From positions 1 to 45,145 of the forward strand of contig NZ_ABCP01000029.1 of NCBI RefSeq assembly GCF_000170835.1: a DNA stretch of 45,145 nucleotides. The letters run 5' to 3'. The position numbers and the translations under genes are program-made. The stretch is from Marinobacter algicola DG893. GTDB taxonomy: Bacteria > Pseudomonadota > Gammaproteobacteria > Pseudomonadales > Oleiphilaceae. Numbering within the stretch: the first letter of the stretch is position 1; every line of letters starts with the position of its first letter. Of the stretch, positions 29,366 to 36,804 are shown piece by piece. The notes beneath the pieces are model-generated. The model worked only from the letters and a program-made list of their open reading frames with translations, ran no database searches and was not told the DNA's origin.

Positions 29366-29539
29366 GACATATCAAACATGCGATCCTCCACCTAGTACGG
29401 TCGCGACATATTACCGAATATCAAGAATATTTTCTTTGAAAACATGACCGTGAATCGCAAACCCGCGAGGACAGTTCGCCTGGAGCACAGAGACTGGACT
29501 GCCTAATGCCGTGCCCTACCGAAATCACAGGAATATAAC
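29366..29539 (-). pseudogene. 5' end of cassette gene cut off by IS407-like element
   Basis: Minus-strand sequence from the cassette core GTTATAT (29533-29539) carries a leader of about 155 bases, then GGTGGAGGATCGC and ATG TTT GAT (29368-29379). The reading frame is broken there by the IS end. The continuation is the frame at 27195-28148. The long leader is unusual for a cassette and may hold the cassette's own promoter. Confidence 0.65.
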
Positions 29540-29612
29540 GCCCGCAGCACGCGCGGCTTTGTAGTGGAGGCGCAGCCGGAACGAAAAAGCCGTCGCTGTG
29601 CCTGCGATTGAT

Positions 29613-30994
29613 ACTGATTGAGCCTTCTCCCCAGCCCAGCGGTTGCCCGCTAAGCTGGAAGGCGACCAAGCACTACAAGGGAGAAGACTCAATGAACTTT
29701 TACCATAGCACCCACCGCCATTATTGTGGAATCGACCTGCACGCCCGCAGCCTGTATGTCTGTATCATCGACCAGCAGGGGGAGGTGTTGCTGCACAAGG
29801 AAATCAAAGCTCGGCCGGAACTCTTACTGGCCACGCTCGAACCGTTTCGCGACGATCTTGTTGTGGGTGTCGAGTGCATGCACTGCTGGTACTGGATCTC
29901 CGATCTGTGTGAAGAGCACGGCATACACTTCATCCTTGGCCATGCACTTTATATGAAGGCCATCCACGGTGGTAAAACCAAGAACGATCGCATCGATTCC
30001 TTCAAGATCGCGATGCTCATGCGCGGTGGTAATTTCCCACTGGCTTACGTCTATCCCAAGGAGATGCGGGCCACCCGCGATCTACTGCGCCGCCGTACCC
30101 GCATCGTCCGTCATGGGGCTATGCTCAAGGCCCACGCAGTGAACACCCTGGGGCAGTACAATCTGCCGCCCAGCAAAGCCAACCTCAACAATCCAGGCGG
30201 CCGGTCACAACTCACTGCTGCTTTTACCGATCCAGACGTTCAACGCAACATCGATCTGGACCTGGCCATCGTCGACTGTTATCAGCACGAACTCAAAAAG
30301 CTTGAATGGCATCTAGAACAGCAGGCCAAACAACACAATCCGGCGTCACTCAACGTACTGAAGACCATTCCCGGAGTGGGTCGCATTCTGGCGCTGACCA
30401 TTCTCTACGAAGTCGGCGATATTCAACGCTTCGAATCCGTTCAGAAATTCGCGTCCTACGCTCGCCTGGTGAAGTGCAAAGCCGAATCCGCCGGAAAGGT
30501 CTACGGCACTCAGGGCAACAAGATCGGCAATGCCCATCTGAAGTGGGCATTCTCTGAAGCTGCTGTGCTGTTCATCCGCAACAACGACAGAGCCAAGCGC
30601 TACGTTGAAAAGCTCCAGAAGCGAATGAACAAACCCAAGGCCTTATCCGCTTTGGCGCACAAGTTGGGCCGAGCTGTGTACTTCATGCTCAAAGACAAAA
30701 GGGTGTTCGATGAACAACGGTTCCTGAGAGGTTAGTCACGCCACGGGCTGAGCAAGACGTCTAACTGGATCCGGAAGGATGACACCGAAGACTGCGCGTC
30801 CGCTGACTGGTACCCGATACCCAAGCGGTTTTCTGTCACTGATGTTGAAGCCAGAGCGACTTGATATGTGTTTGCTGTAAGTGCCTGACAGCTCCGCGAG
30901 ACTGACGAAGCAGGCGTTCTTGCTCATGGATTTAGGTTGGCCGCTGGCGCGGCCAAAAAATGACTATTGCCTATTGATTCCGAGAAGGCTCATA
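29613..30994. mobile_element. IS110-family (IS1111-like) element inside attC
   Basis: The 11-bp inverted repeats TGAGCCTTCTC (29619-29629) and GAGAAGGCTCA (30982-30992) lie slightly inside the probable ends, as in the IS1111 branch of IS110. There is one transposase gene and a 3' non-coding tail of about 260 bases. The exact ends are uncertain by several bases because these elements make no clear duplication. The family includes members known to target attC sites. Confidence 0.85.
29692..30735 (+). CDS. IS110-family transposase (DEDD)
   Basis: The 347-aa transposase has the RuvC-like N-terminal catalytic domain: CGIDLHARSLYV (first Asp), VGVECMHCWYW (Glu), and KTKNDRIDSFKIAML (Asp-Asp). The C-terminal Transposase_20 domain carries LKTIPGVGRILALTILYEVGDIQRF. 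A GGGAG lies eight bases before the ATG at 29692. It is the only plus-strand gene in the cassette array and appears intact. Confidence 0.94.
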   Translation: MNFYHSTHRHYCGIDLHARSLYVCIIDQQGEVLLHKEIKARPELLLATLEPFRDDLVVGVECMHCWYWISDLCEEHGIHFILGHALYMKAIHGGKTKNDRIDSFKIAMLMRGGNFPLAYVYPKEMRATRDLLRRRTRIVRHGAMLKAHAVNTLGQYNLPPSKANLNNPGGRSQLTAAFTDPDVQRNIDLDLAIVDCYQHELKKLEWHLEQQAKQHNPASLNVLKTIPGVGRILALTILYEVGDIQRFESVQKFASYARLVKCKAESAGKVYGTQGNKIGNAHLKWAFSEAAVLFIRNNDRAKRYVEKLQKRMNKPKALSALAHKLGRAVYFMLKDKRVFDEQRFLRG

Positions 30995-31007
30995 TGTGTT
31001 AACCTTT

Positions 31008-31850
31008 TTATCGGCGAATCCGCAAATTTGCAACTTCGAAGTTCTTTAACTCCTCATCTTTGTCATTATAGATAAAACTTACCTCAAAATACGGACGGAT
31101 GAGGCATTCCAAAGTCGCTACGCCTGAACTGATTTCGATATCGTAAAAAATTTTATCAAGCTCATACTTATTCATTGCATAATCTATTTCTTGAATATCG
31201 ATTTCAATGAAAACTCTGCGTAAATTGTAGCTGTAGCTTACGTAAATATCACCACCACCCAGACTCCGAGTGCTGATCACTTCAGAATCTTCAAGCCCCT
31301 CCAGCATCTCTACCCTTAATGCAAGAATGTTCCTAACTTTATTTTCAAATATTGAATTCTCTAGATAATTAGCGAGACCAAAATTTGACATCTCATTTAG
31401 AAAGGAAATGGATGAACTCTCTATAAAATCTTCGAACACCTCTTCCGATTTATAGTGATCTATTGCATGTTTATCTCTATCAACTCTACTATTGATAAAA
31501 TCGAAGAGAGAAGTGAATGGTACTACTTTTGCCTTAACTCCTTTTTCTTTTAAATCAGCAGCCAAATCAGGGTGAAAATAAACTGAATCGTTTTTCTTTT
31601 TAAAAAAATCCGACTTGTTTTGAGTTATAAAAACCACATCCTCATTCACGTCTCTGTTTACAAGGTAATCGATAAATGATAGCCAGATAAGAGTATCTCG
31701 ATATCCCTTCTCTCCCTCCAAGAATGGTTTTTTGTTTCTAAGGGCACGACTTACGACCTCAGAATGCGATATTTTTCCGTATCCAATTTCTTCGACATTT
31801 TCCGCTCTTGATTTAATTATTGAGAGAAAGTCATAGCTTTTAACTCCAGA
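31008..31850 (-). pseudogene. PIN-like (DUF4935) protein, C-terminal part after frameshift
   Basis: This frame is open from 31850 to the stop at 31008. It reads GVKSYDFLSIIKSRAEN, then EGEKGYRDTLIWLSFIDYL and VVFITQNKSDFF, the second half of a DUF4935-type PIN nuclease domain with its conserved acidic residues. A beta-rich C-terminal extension follows. It continues the protein begun at 32091, but one base out of frame. Internal initiation at 31721 would give a 237-aa fragment lacking the N-terminal Asp. Confidence 0.7.
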
Positions 31851-32091
31851 TCATCTTCGCTATACTGCAATTTACTATAATTGAGTTTTGAGCTTTCTTG
31901 ATGCCGGATTTTATCTCATGAAGAGCCTCTAAAAGCTCTCGATTTCTTATATTTTCAGATTCTTGAATCACTAAATCTGAGACAATTAACGAATGACCTT
32001 CGTTATTCAGAAAATGGAAAAGATACTTGAAGTTTGCATTTCGCATGAACCAATCATTATAGAATATGTTCGTATCAACAAAAATCTTCAT
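31840..32091 (-). pseudogene. PIN-like (DUF4935) protein, N-terminal part
   Basis: The first 83 residues (MKIFVDTNIFYNDW) show the catalytic Asp6 and TN of a PIN domain, then the helical LIVSDLVIQESENIRNRELLEAL. The frame stops at 31840 where the following frame takes over. Skipping one base around 31843-31850 would restore a protein of about 350 residues. GGGGAGAATGG precedes the ATG, and the cassette begins at GTTAACC. PIN proteins are RNases in toxins and some defence systems; the role here is inferred. A sequencing error cannot be excluded. Confidence 0.7.
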
Positions 32092-32107
32092 CCATTCTCC
32101 CCAAATT

Positions 32108-32191
32108 GGTTAACGCGAAGCTAAGCGGCGCCCTGACAAGGGCGTCCGGTGGAGGCCGAAGGCCGGAACAAACTTAAGCGCCTTGTTAACC
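32108..32191 (-). other. attC site of two-helix membrane protein cassette
   Basis: The 84-base imperfect palindrome is bounded by GGTTAAC and GTTAACC. Inner arms are CGAAGCTAAGCGGCGCC and GGCGCTTAAG, plus the shared GTCCGGTGGAGGCC core. The gene's TAA stop lies in the inverse core. Confidence 0.88.
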
Positions 32192-32545
32192 ATTTTTCGG
32201 CATACTTCTGCCAATACCGAGACCACCTATGAATGAAATGACGCCAAAAATGATTTTCTCAGCGAGCTGATCTTTGTCTAAGAACAGGGCGGCGACAGCT
32301 ATACCTAGAATTACGAATGCTACGGCAAAGAAATAGAACAGCCCACGATGCGCGATACCAGCCATTATTTCCGCTTGTTTGGTGCCTTCTTTAGCTGCGA
32401 TCTCTTGGCTACGAGCGATAGGCTCTACGATACCCTCGAAGAACTTGCCCATTGCCTGAATTTCAACAGGCTCACCGTTGTCAACGACAGTGGAGTGCTC
32501 GGTTATTTCCTTGGGCTGCTTCTCTTCTTCCTGACTCTGACTCAT
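32186..32545 (-). CDS. Cassette-encoded two-helix membrane protein, unknown
   Basis: I do not recognise this 119-aa protein. A charged, acidic N-terminal half of about 65 residues is followed by two hydrophobic helices (GLFYFFAVAFVILGIAVAALFL and EKIIFGVISFIGGLGIG) and a very short tail. The layout suggests an inner-membrane protein with a cytoplasmic N-terminal domain. AAAGAGAAG precedes the ATG, and the stop codon is part of the attC inverse core. Confidence 0.7.
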   Translation of the reverse strand: MSQSQEEEKQPKEITEHSTVVDNGEPVEIQAMGKFFEGIVEPIARSQEIAAKEGTKQAEIMAGIAHRGLFYFFAVAFVILGIAVAALFLDKDQLAEKIIFGVISFIGGLGIGRSMPKNG

Positions 32546-32561
32546 AACTTCTCTTTGTAGT

Positions 32562-32645
32562 GGTTAACGCTTGCAGCATGCGCGCCCATGGAATGGAGCC
32601 AAAGGCGCAATGTAATGGGCGTCGCCGTGCCTGCACTGGTTAGCG
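32562..32645 (-). other. attC site of secreted-protein cassette
   Basis: The 84-base imperfect palindrome runs from GGTTAAC (32562) to GTTAGCG (32645). Arms TTGCAGCATGCGCGCCCAT and ATGGGCGTCGCCGTGCCTGC pair with the unpaired bases expected of attC. The gene's stop codon TAA lies in the inverse core. Confidence 0.88.
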
Positions 32646-33203
32646 CATTCTTTCCTGGGCCCGACGTGCCGCTAAAAATATCTGTTGCACATTAGCTGTA
32701 AACGACTTGATCGCCTCACAATCAAGTTCATCAAGATCCATCTCCAACGCGCCCTCAGATGCCTCAAGGTATTTTAAGACAACAGTGTCTGGGTCTAGTT
32801 TGATCAATTGAGATTGTGCTCTCAGAGACGTCGGTACCGCATCAAAATTAAAGCTATTAAGGTCACAATGCATGTGAGCCACGCGCAACATTCCATAGAT
32901 TCTGGCCCACCCCTCAATCATATTTTTCACATACGCTTCTGTTTTTCGATTGCTTTCGTCCAAAGCGGCCAAATGCCGCAATGATTGCTCCTCGCAGGAT
33001 GTCCCCTTCGACGCTGCTTTAGAGCAACGCTCCTTGTCCAGCTCTTCGATAAACGCCTCGTTTTCCGAAGTCATCTTGCTCATGGACTGATTGATTAGTT
33101 GCAGTTCAGAGAACAAACGCTCGTCCAAACTCTCTGACGCGAAGAGCGCTATAGGGAAAACGAAAAGAAGAAAGCTGATGGGGTAAATGTATAGCAATCG
33201 CAT
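32640..33203 (-). CDS. Cassette-encoded exported protein, unknown
   Basis: The 187-aa protein is not recognised. A signal peptide is clear (MRLLYIYPISFLLFVFPIALFA, then SES). The mature part is helical and charged, with a cysteine pair (ERCSKAASKGTSCEEQ) and further cysteines (MHCDLN, LDCEA) that could form disulfides in the periplasm. I start at 33203, nineteen bases after the cassette core GTTAGCG. An in-frame extension runs into the adjacent insertion sequence and is an artefact. Confidence 0.72.
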   Translation of the reverse strand: MRLLYIYPISFLLFVFPIALFASESLDERLFSELQLINQSMSKMTSENEAFIEELDKERCSKAASKGTSCEEQSLRHLAALDESNRKTEAYVKNMIEGWARIYGMLRVAHMHCDLNSFNFDAVPTSLRAQSQLIKLDPDTVVLKYLEASEGALEMDLDELDCEAIKSFTANVQQIFLAARRAQERMR

Positions 33204-33216
33204 GTGTACTTTTCTC

Positions 33217-33222
33217 GCTAAC
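33217..33222 (-). other. Cassette core GCTAAC left of IS1182 insertion
   Basis: The minus-strand GTTAGC here is the start core of the secreted-protein cassette. The IS starts at the next base. AAC is repeated at 35065-35067 on the other side of the IS, giving a 3-base target duplication. Confidence 0.85.
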
Positions 33223-35064
33223 GAGGCTGTAGAAAAACCCAATTCTGAGCCGCTTCCACTCGCCTTTTCAGTTGTTCGTTTGTTCATCCGCCGTTGGCGG
33301 ATGCATTCGTTTATTTGCTGGCAAATGTGGCTCAGAATCCAAGTTTCGCCGCTGTGTCACCTATAGCTCATTCAGCGGCGCCGATTGTGGGTCCTTCTGC
33401 GGTTTCCAGTCAGACTGCCAATCGCCCATAATTCGCCAGCTTCTCAATATTGTGCACCAGGCAGTATAGCTGCCATTGGCCCTGCACCTTTTTCTTACCT
33501 CGCAGACTGAACCGGTTCAGTCGTTTGTTGGTGCCGATGTTGCCGAACACCGGTTCCACCACCGACATGCGGTGGCTGTAGATCTCTTTGCCCTTTGGGC
33601 TGTCGACCCGGTGCTTCATCCAGTCTGTATAGTTGGGCAGGCGCTTGCTCTCAATGGTGAACGACACCTGTCGGCCTTTGCCTTTCCGATGGTCGGCGGC
33701 CTCCGGGTTCTGCATGCACTGATGCTTCTTCGGACAGTGTCGACACTGCAACAGACGGCCCTGGAAGTAGGCCCGGCTTTGGCCATTCTGGTCGGTGCGG
33801 GTGGCGTGGTATTTCAGGCTTTCGCCTGTCGGACAGATGCAGGTCAGGCTCACTGGATCGAACTGGAACTCATTGGCCGGGATGGTCTCTTTCCAGCCCG
33901 TGTCTGGCAGGTTCTGATGCCGCTTGCCGTATTTGTCTTTCTGGTGGTTGAACTTCGGATCCCGGCTGCGGAATTTGTTGTCCGGCACGTAGCCGTTGAT
34001 CTGCCGTTCGTGCAGGTATTTCATGTTGGCTTCGTTGGCGAAGCCGGTGTCGGCGGTGATGACGGTGCCTTGTTGGTAGATACTCTCGGCAATGCCCAGT
34101 TTCTTGAATCGGGCTTCGACGGTTTCCAGTACTGGTTGTAGCGTGTGGTGTTCCTGGCCTTCGCCAAAGGCCTGCGCATCAATGATGATCTGGTGTTTCC
34201 GGTCCACCGTGGCCACGCCGTTATAGCCCTGGATCGTGCCCTTGCTGGTGGTCATCTTGGCGCTTTCGTTATCGGTGATGTTGCTCTTCACTTCCTTGCT
34301 CCGCTTCCCCCGGCCCATCCTTGGGCGGTTCGTCTTTAGGAAGCGGTTCACTTTGTTCAGGGATTCGTCCAGGGAGAGGACCGTCTTCGCCCGGCGGATG
34401 TCCCGGTCCAGTTCGGCTTCCGTTTCCGCCTCGTCCCTTTCATGGTGCTCCTTCAGGTGGTGGCGGATCAGGCGGCGTAGCTTTTTCCGTTTCTCTTCCA
34501 GCTCCTTAAAGGTGCCGGACCATTCTTTGGCTGCATTCGAGGGCATCTTGCAGCCGTCGATGGCAAAGAGTTCGTTCCCCAGTAATCCCTGTTCGTGGCA
34601 CACCAGCAGGACTTGCTCGAACAGGTCTTCGATCTCGTCGGCATGGTTGCTGACGAACTTGGCCAGGGTCGTAAAATGAGGAACGGTATCGCACGACAGC
34701 GCCTTGAAGGTGATGTTGGTCTCGCAGCACCACTGCATCTCACGACTGGTCTTGATGCCCTTGGAATAGGCGAACAGGATGATCTTCAGCAGGATGGCGG
34801 GATCGTAGGCCAGTCGGCCGGTGTCTTCGTTGCGGTACTTGGGGTAGAAGATCGACAGGTCCAGCTTGTGCTCGATCAGGTAGTGCACCGCGTGTTCAAA
34901 GGTGCCGGGCTGAAGCTGGTTCTGATAGTTGATCACGACCATGGCGTCCTGGTCGTAGTTGTAGGGCCTGAAACGGGGTTTGGCTTTGGGCATCTGACGA
35001 CTCCTTGTCCGTTTGCCCGATCCTAGCAAAACTGGGGCGGAATTCAGACTTTTTCTACAGCCTC
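33223..35064. mobile_element. Complete IS1182-family insertion sequence
   Basis: The 1842-bp element has 15-base terminal repeats GAGGCTGTAGAAAAA that are identical at both ends. It carries one intact transposase gene on the minus strand. The left non-coding part (33238-33409) shows no gene. It is flanked by AAC on both sides and inserted exactly at the GTT of a cassette junction, so it separates the attC body at 35068-35165 from the next cassette's core. Confidence 0.92.
33410..34993 (-). CDS. IS1182-family transposase
   Basis: The 527-aa DDE transposase has a DUF772-type N-terminal domain (YNYDQDAMVVINYQNQL, EDTGRLAYDPAILLKIILFAYSKG). The catalytic core begins at ELFAIDGCKMPSNAAKEWSG and continues through ITADTGFANEANMKYL. 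A C-terminal DDE_Tnp_1_6-like region has a cysteine cluster (CRHCPKKHQC) and SVVEPVFGNIGTNKRLNRFSLRG with the final Glu. I start at MPKAKPRFRP (34993), seven bases after AAGGAG. It appears functional. Confidence 0.93.
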   Translation of the reverse strand: MPKAKPRFRPYNYDQDAMVVINYQNQLQPGTFEHAVHYLIEHKLDLSIFYPKYRNEDTGRLAYDPAILLKIILFAYSKGIKTSREMQWCCETNITFKALSCDTVPHFTTLAKFVSNHADEIEDLFEQVLLVCHEQGLLGNELFAIDGCKMPSNAAKEWSGTFKELEEKRKKLRRLIRHHLKEHHERDEAETEAELDRDIRRAKTVLSLDESLNKVNRFLKTNRPRMGRGKRSKEVKSNITDNESAKMTTSKGTIQGYNGVATVDRKHQIIIDAQAFGEGQEHHTLQPVLETVEARFKKLGIAESIYQQGTVITADTGFANEANMKYLHERQINGYVPDNKFRSRDPKFNHQKDKYGKRHQNLPDTGWKETIPANEFQFDPVSLTCICPTGESLKYHATRTDQNGQSRAYFQGRLLQCRHCPKKHQCMQNPEAADHRKGKGRQVSFTIESKRLPNYTDWMKHRVDSPKGKEIYSHRMSVVEPVFGNIGTNKRLNRFSLRGKKKVQGQWQLYCLVHNIEKLANYGRLAV

Positions 35065-35165
35065 AACGCCAATATTCAGCGGCGGCCTTTGCGTAGCGAA
35101 GCGAAGAAAAGGCCGTCCGGTGGAGGCCCATTAGGGCCGTAACGGACTGGAATGACTGGTTATGC
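35065..35165 (-). other. attC site of three-helix protein cassette, split at its core by IS1182
   Basis: The 101 remaining bases run from GCATAAC (containing the gene's TAA stop) through CAGTCATTCCAG, GGCCTCCACCGGACGGCC and AATATTGGC to GTT, where the insertion sequence begins. The distal core should have continued as GTTAGCG and now lies 1.8 kb away at 33217. The body is nearly identical to the attC at 26643-26745. Confidence 0.88.
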
Positions 35166-35612
35166 ATTTAGAGCCCACATTCGAGCACCATGCCAAACTA
35201 TATAGAACAAGCCTCCCAGTAGAAGGCACCAGCTCTGTAGGCCACCATACAGCTGCATTTTTGCCTCCTGTTTTCCTACCGTCTCGTCGAGACGTTCCTT
35301 GAACTGCGCGATAAGCTCAGATTTGTTTTCGGCTTGTAGTGAATGCAGCTCGCGCTTGAATGCTAAATAGTTTTGGTTTTGAAATGTAACGCTTACGGCA
35401 TACTCCACAACTTTCAGGCCAGAGACAAAGCTAACAGCCCAAAGAAAAATCGCGAGTCCGAGCGGGGCATGGAAATAGTTCAGAGGCTCAGTTTTCGATT
35501 GCGTCATCGCAAAACCGATTGCTGAAGCGGATGCCGCTAGCACAAAATAAACGTACCTTTCCTGAGATGCCTTGAACTGTTTGCTCAGTTCTAACTCAAG
35601 ATTCTCAGGCAC
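35160..35612 (-). CDS. Cassette-encoded three-helix membrane protein, unknown
   Basis: The 150-aa protein is not recognised. Hydrophobic segments are YVYFVLAASASAIGFAM, APLGLAIFLWAVSFVSGL and WCLLLGGLFYIVWHGA. A charged amphipathic helix (residues about 80-115) lies between the second and third. I start at the GTG at 35612 because GGGAGG lies five bases upstream, just inside the cassette start core GTTATGC at 35640. Earlier in-frame starts fall in the neighbouring cassette's attC. Confidence 0.7.
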   Translation of the reverse strand: MPENLELELSKQFKASQERYVYFVLAASASAIGFAMTQSKTEPLNYFHAPLGLAIFLWAVSFVSGLKVVEYAVSVTFQNQNYLAFKRELHSLQAENKSELIAQFKERLDETVGKQEAKMQLYGGLQSWCLLLGGLFYIVWHGARMWALNA

Positions 35613-35633
35613 CAAAACCTCCCAATTAGAAGT

Positions 35634-35711
35634 GCATAACGCGAAGCTTTGCGGCAATTTTGGAACCGCAAAGCGGTGGAAAAATTGTCCGGCAACAGCG
35701 CCTGGTTAGCG
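35634..35711 (-). other. attC site of DUF3800 cassette
   Basis: The 78-base imperfect palindrome runs from CGCTAAC (with the TAA stop) to GTTATGC. It contains CAGGCGCTGTTGCCGG, a central hairpin CCGCTTTGCGG and TTGCCGCAAAGCTTCGC. Confidence 0.88.
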
Positions 35712-36725
35712 AGTAAGCATCGCACGCGCACTCGCCTGCATGATATTTATCGCTCGAGCAGATTGGTCGTCAACTGCCGTCCCGGATCGTGTAAAACCAA
35801 GGAGCTGAATTGGCGGTTTGCCTTTGTAGTTCTGTACCATCAGCCTTCCTAGCAACTTAGCTGCTGATGTATTATCTGCGAATTCCCCCCTAAGACTACG
35901 GCGAACCCCTGATGCCAAGAGATCGGCAATCTGGACGCCTTGGCTATCCCTCGAATCAACAAATTCCAGATTGTCTCTTACTAACATTCCAATATTTGTA
36001 GCCAGCTCTCTTTCGTCAATATCGATACCGTAGGCGTCTCGCAGGTATGTTGGCTTTTCCTCCGGACTCCAATCAAAACGACTAAACGCAGAATAATCTG
36101 CACCCTCTAACATTGGCATTGGGTCATCCAGAGAAATCGACTGTAAAAACGCGGGAAGCACCTGGGTAAACGCCATCTCGTATTCAGTCCTGGTAGAATT
36201 TTTCTGATCAATCCTCCACCTGAAAACCCCTAAGCTTCTCGGTTTACGTTGAACGAAATATAGCACTCCATTTCTTAAAATCGCTTCGAAAAGATTCACT
36301 TGGCAATGAAGTTGAACATACAACTGCGGTGCCAATGAGGCCACTCGGTCCGATAGAGACTGCAAACTATTTTGTCCAGTCTTATGCACCATTTTTTCTT
36401 TGTGAACGACCACCCTGGCAGCCTGTTCCAACTGATGTTCTGCTACTGCGGATGCTTGGTTTAGCCCGGCATCGGTTGCCACGACATAAAGCGCACCAGC
36501 CAACCCGGAAAGCTGATGCAAAAAACTGAAATATTGCTGCTCGCTGAGATTTTTGAGCTTGATTTCGGAGTTTGCAGGCGCACCGGCTGAACGTTTTAGA
36601 GATGACAGTATTTTTCGAAGCTGGCGTCGGTCAGTTTCGGGACTCATGTATGCGGCCACAGCATTGAACGCACCAACGTTTGGGGCGTCTACGAATGATC
36701 CCGATTCATCGACGAATATATTCAT
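35706..36725 (-). CDS. DUF3800 domain protein (RNase H-like fold)
   Basis: The 339-aa protein begins with the DUF3800 hallmark FVDESGSF (residues 4-11, Asp6 and Glu7). Near residue 260 it has the second hallmark D-S-Q-G-V-Q-I-A-D-L-L. The conserved acidic residues fit the proposed RNase H-like nuclease fold. DUF3800 proteins are frequent in prophages, islands and defence-rich regions, but their substrate is not established. The cassette lies directly next to the TIR cassette. Cassette core GTTAGCG at 36742 and the stop in the inverse core CGCTAAC delimit it. Confidence 0.82.
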   Translation of the reverse strand: MNIFVDESGSFVDAPNVGAFNAVAAYMSPETDRRQLRKILSSLKRSAGAPANSEIKLKNLSEQQYFSFLHQLSGLAGALYVVATDAGLNQASAVAEHQLEQAARVVVHKEKMVHKTGQNSLQSLSDRVASLAPQLYVQLHCQVNLFEAILRNGVLYFVQRKPRSLGVFRWRIDQKNSTRTEYEMAFTQVLPAFLQSISLDDPMPMLEGADYSAFSRFDWSPEEKPTYLRDAYGIDIDERELATNIGMLVRDNLEFVDSRDSQGVQIADLLASGVRRSLRGEFADNTSAAKLLGRLMVQNYKGKPPIQLLGFTRSGTAVDDQSARAINIMQASARAMLTR

Positions 36726-36735
36726 TCTTTTTGCC

Positions 36736-36795
36736 CGCTAACGCCAACGGCAGGGGCGCGACGTCAGGAGCGTCCCTTGACCGTACTGGTTACGT
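36736..36795 (-). other. attC site of TIR cassette
   Basis: This 60-base site runs from ACGTAAC to the partner core GTTAGCG. The arms CCAACGGCAGGGGCGC and GCGTCCCTTGACCGTACTGG form an imperfect stem with unpaired bases, typical of attC. Its inverse core matches the GTTACGT start at 37770-37776. Confidence 0.88.
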
Positions 36796-36804
36796 GGTGC
36801 TGGA

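Larger units (their letters stand above)
29533..31004 (-). other. attC site of PIN-like cassette, interrupted by IS110-type element
   Basis: The left part (29533 to about 29607) carries ATATAAC and the body GCCCGCAGCACGCGCGGC...GTCGCTGTGCCTGC, which resembles the intact attC at 32562-32645. The right part carries GTTAACC (30998-31004), which matches the PIN cassette's own start core. The intervening 1.4 kb is the IS110/IS1111-type element. The original site would have been about 85 bases. Confidence 0.8.

Noticed and set aside
33204..33287. N-terminal extension of the exported cassette protein
   Set aside because: The extra 28 residues are encoded inside the IS1182 end and across the cassette core; a signal peptide starts cleanly at 33203.
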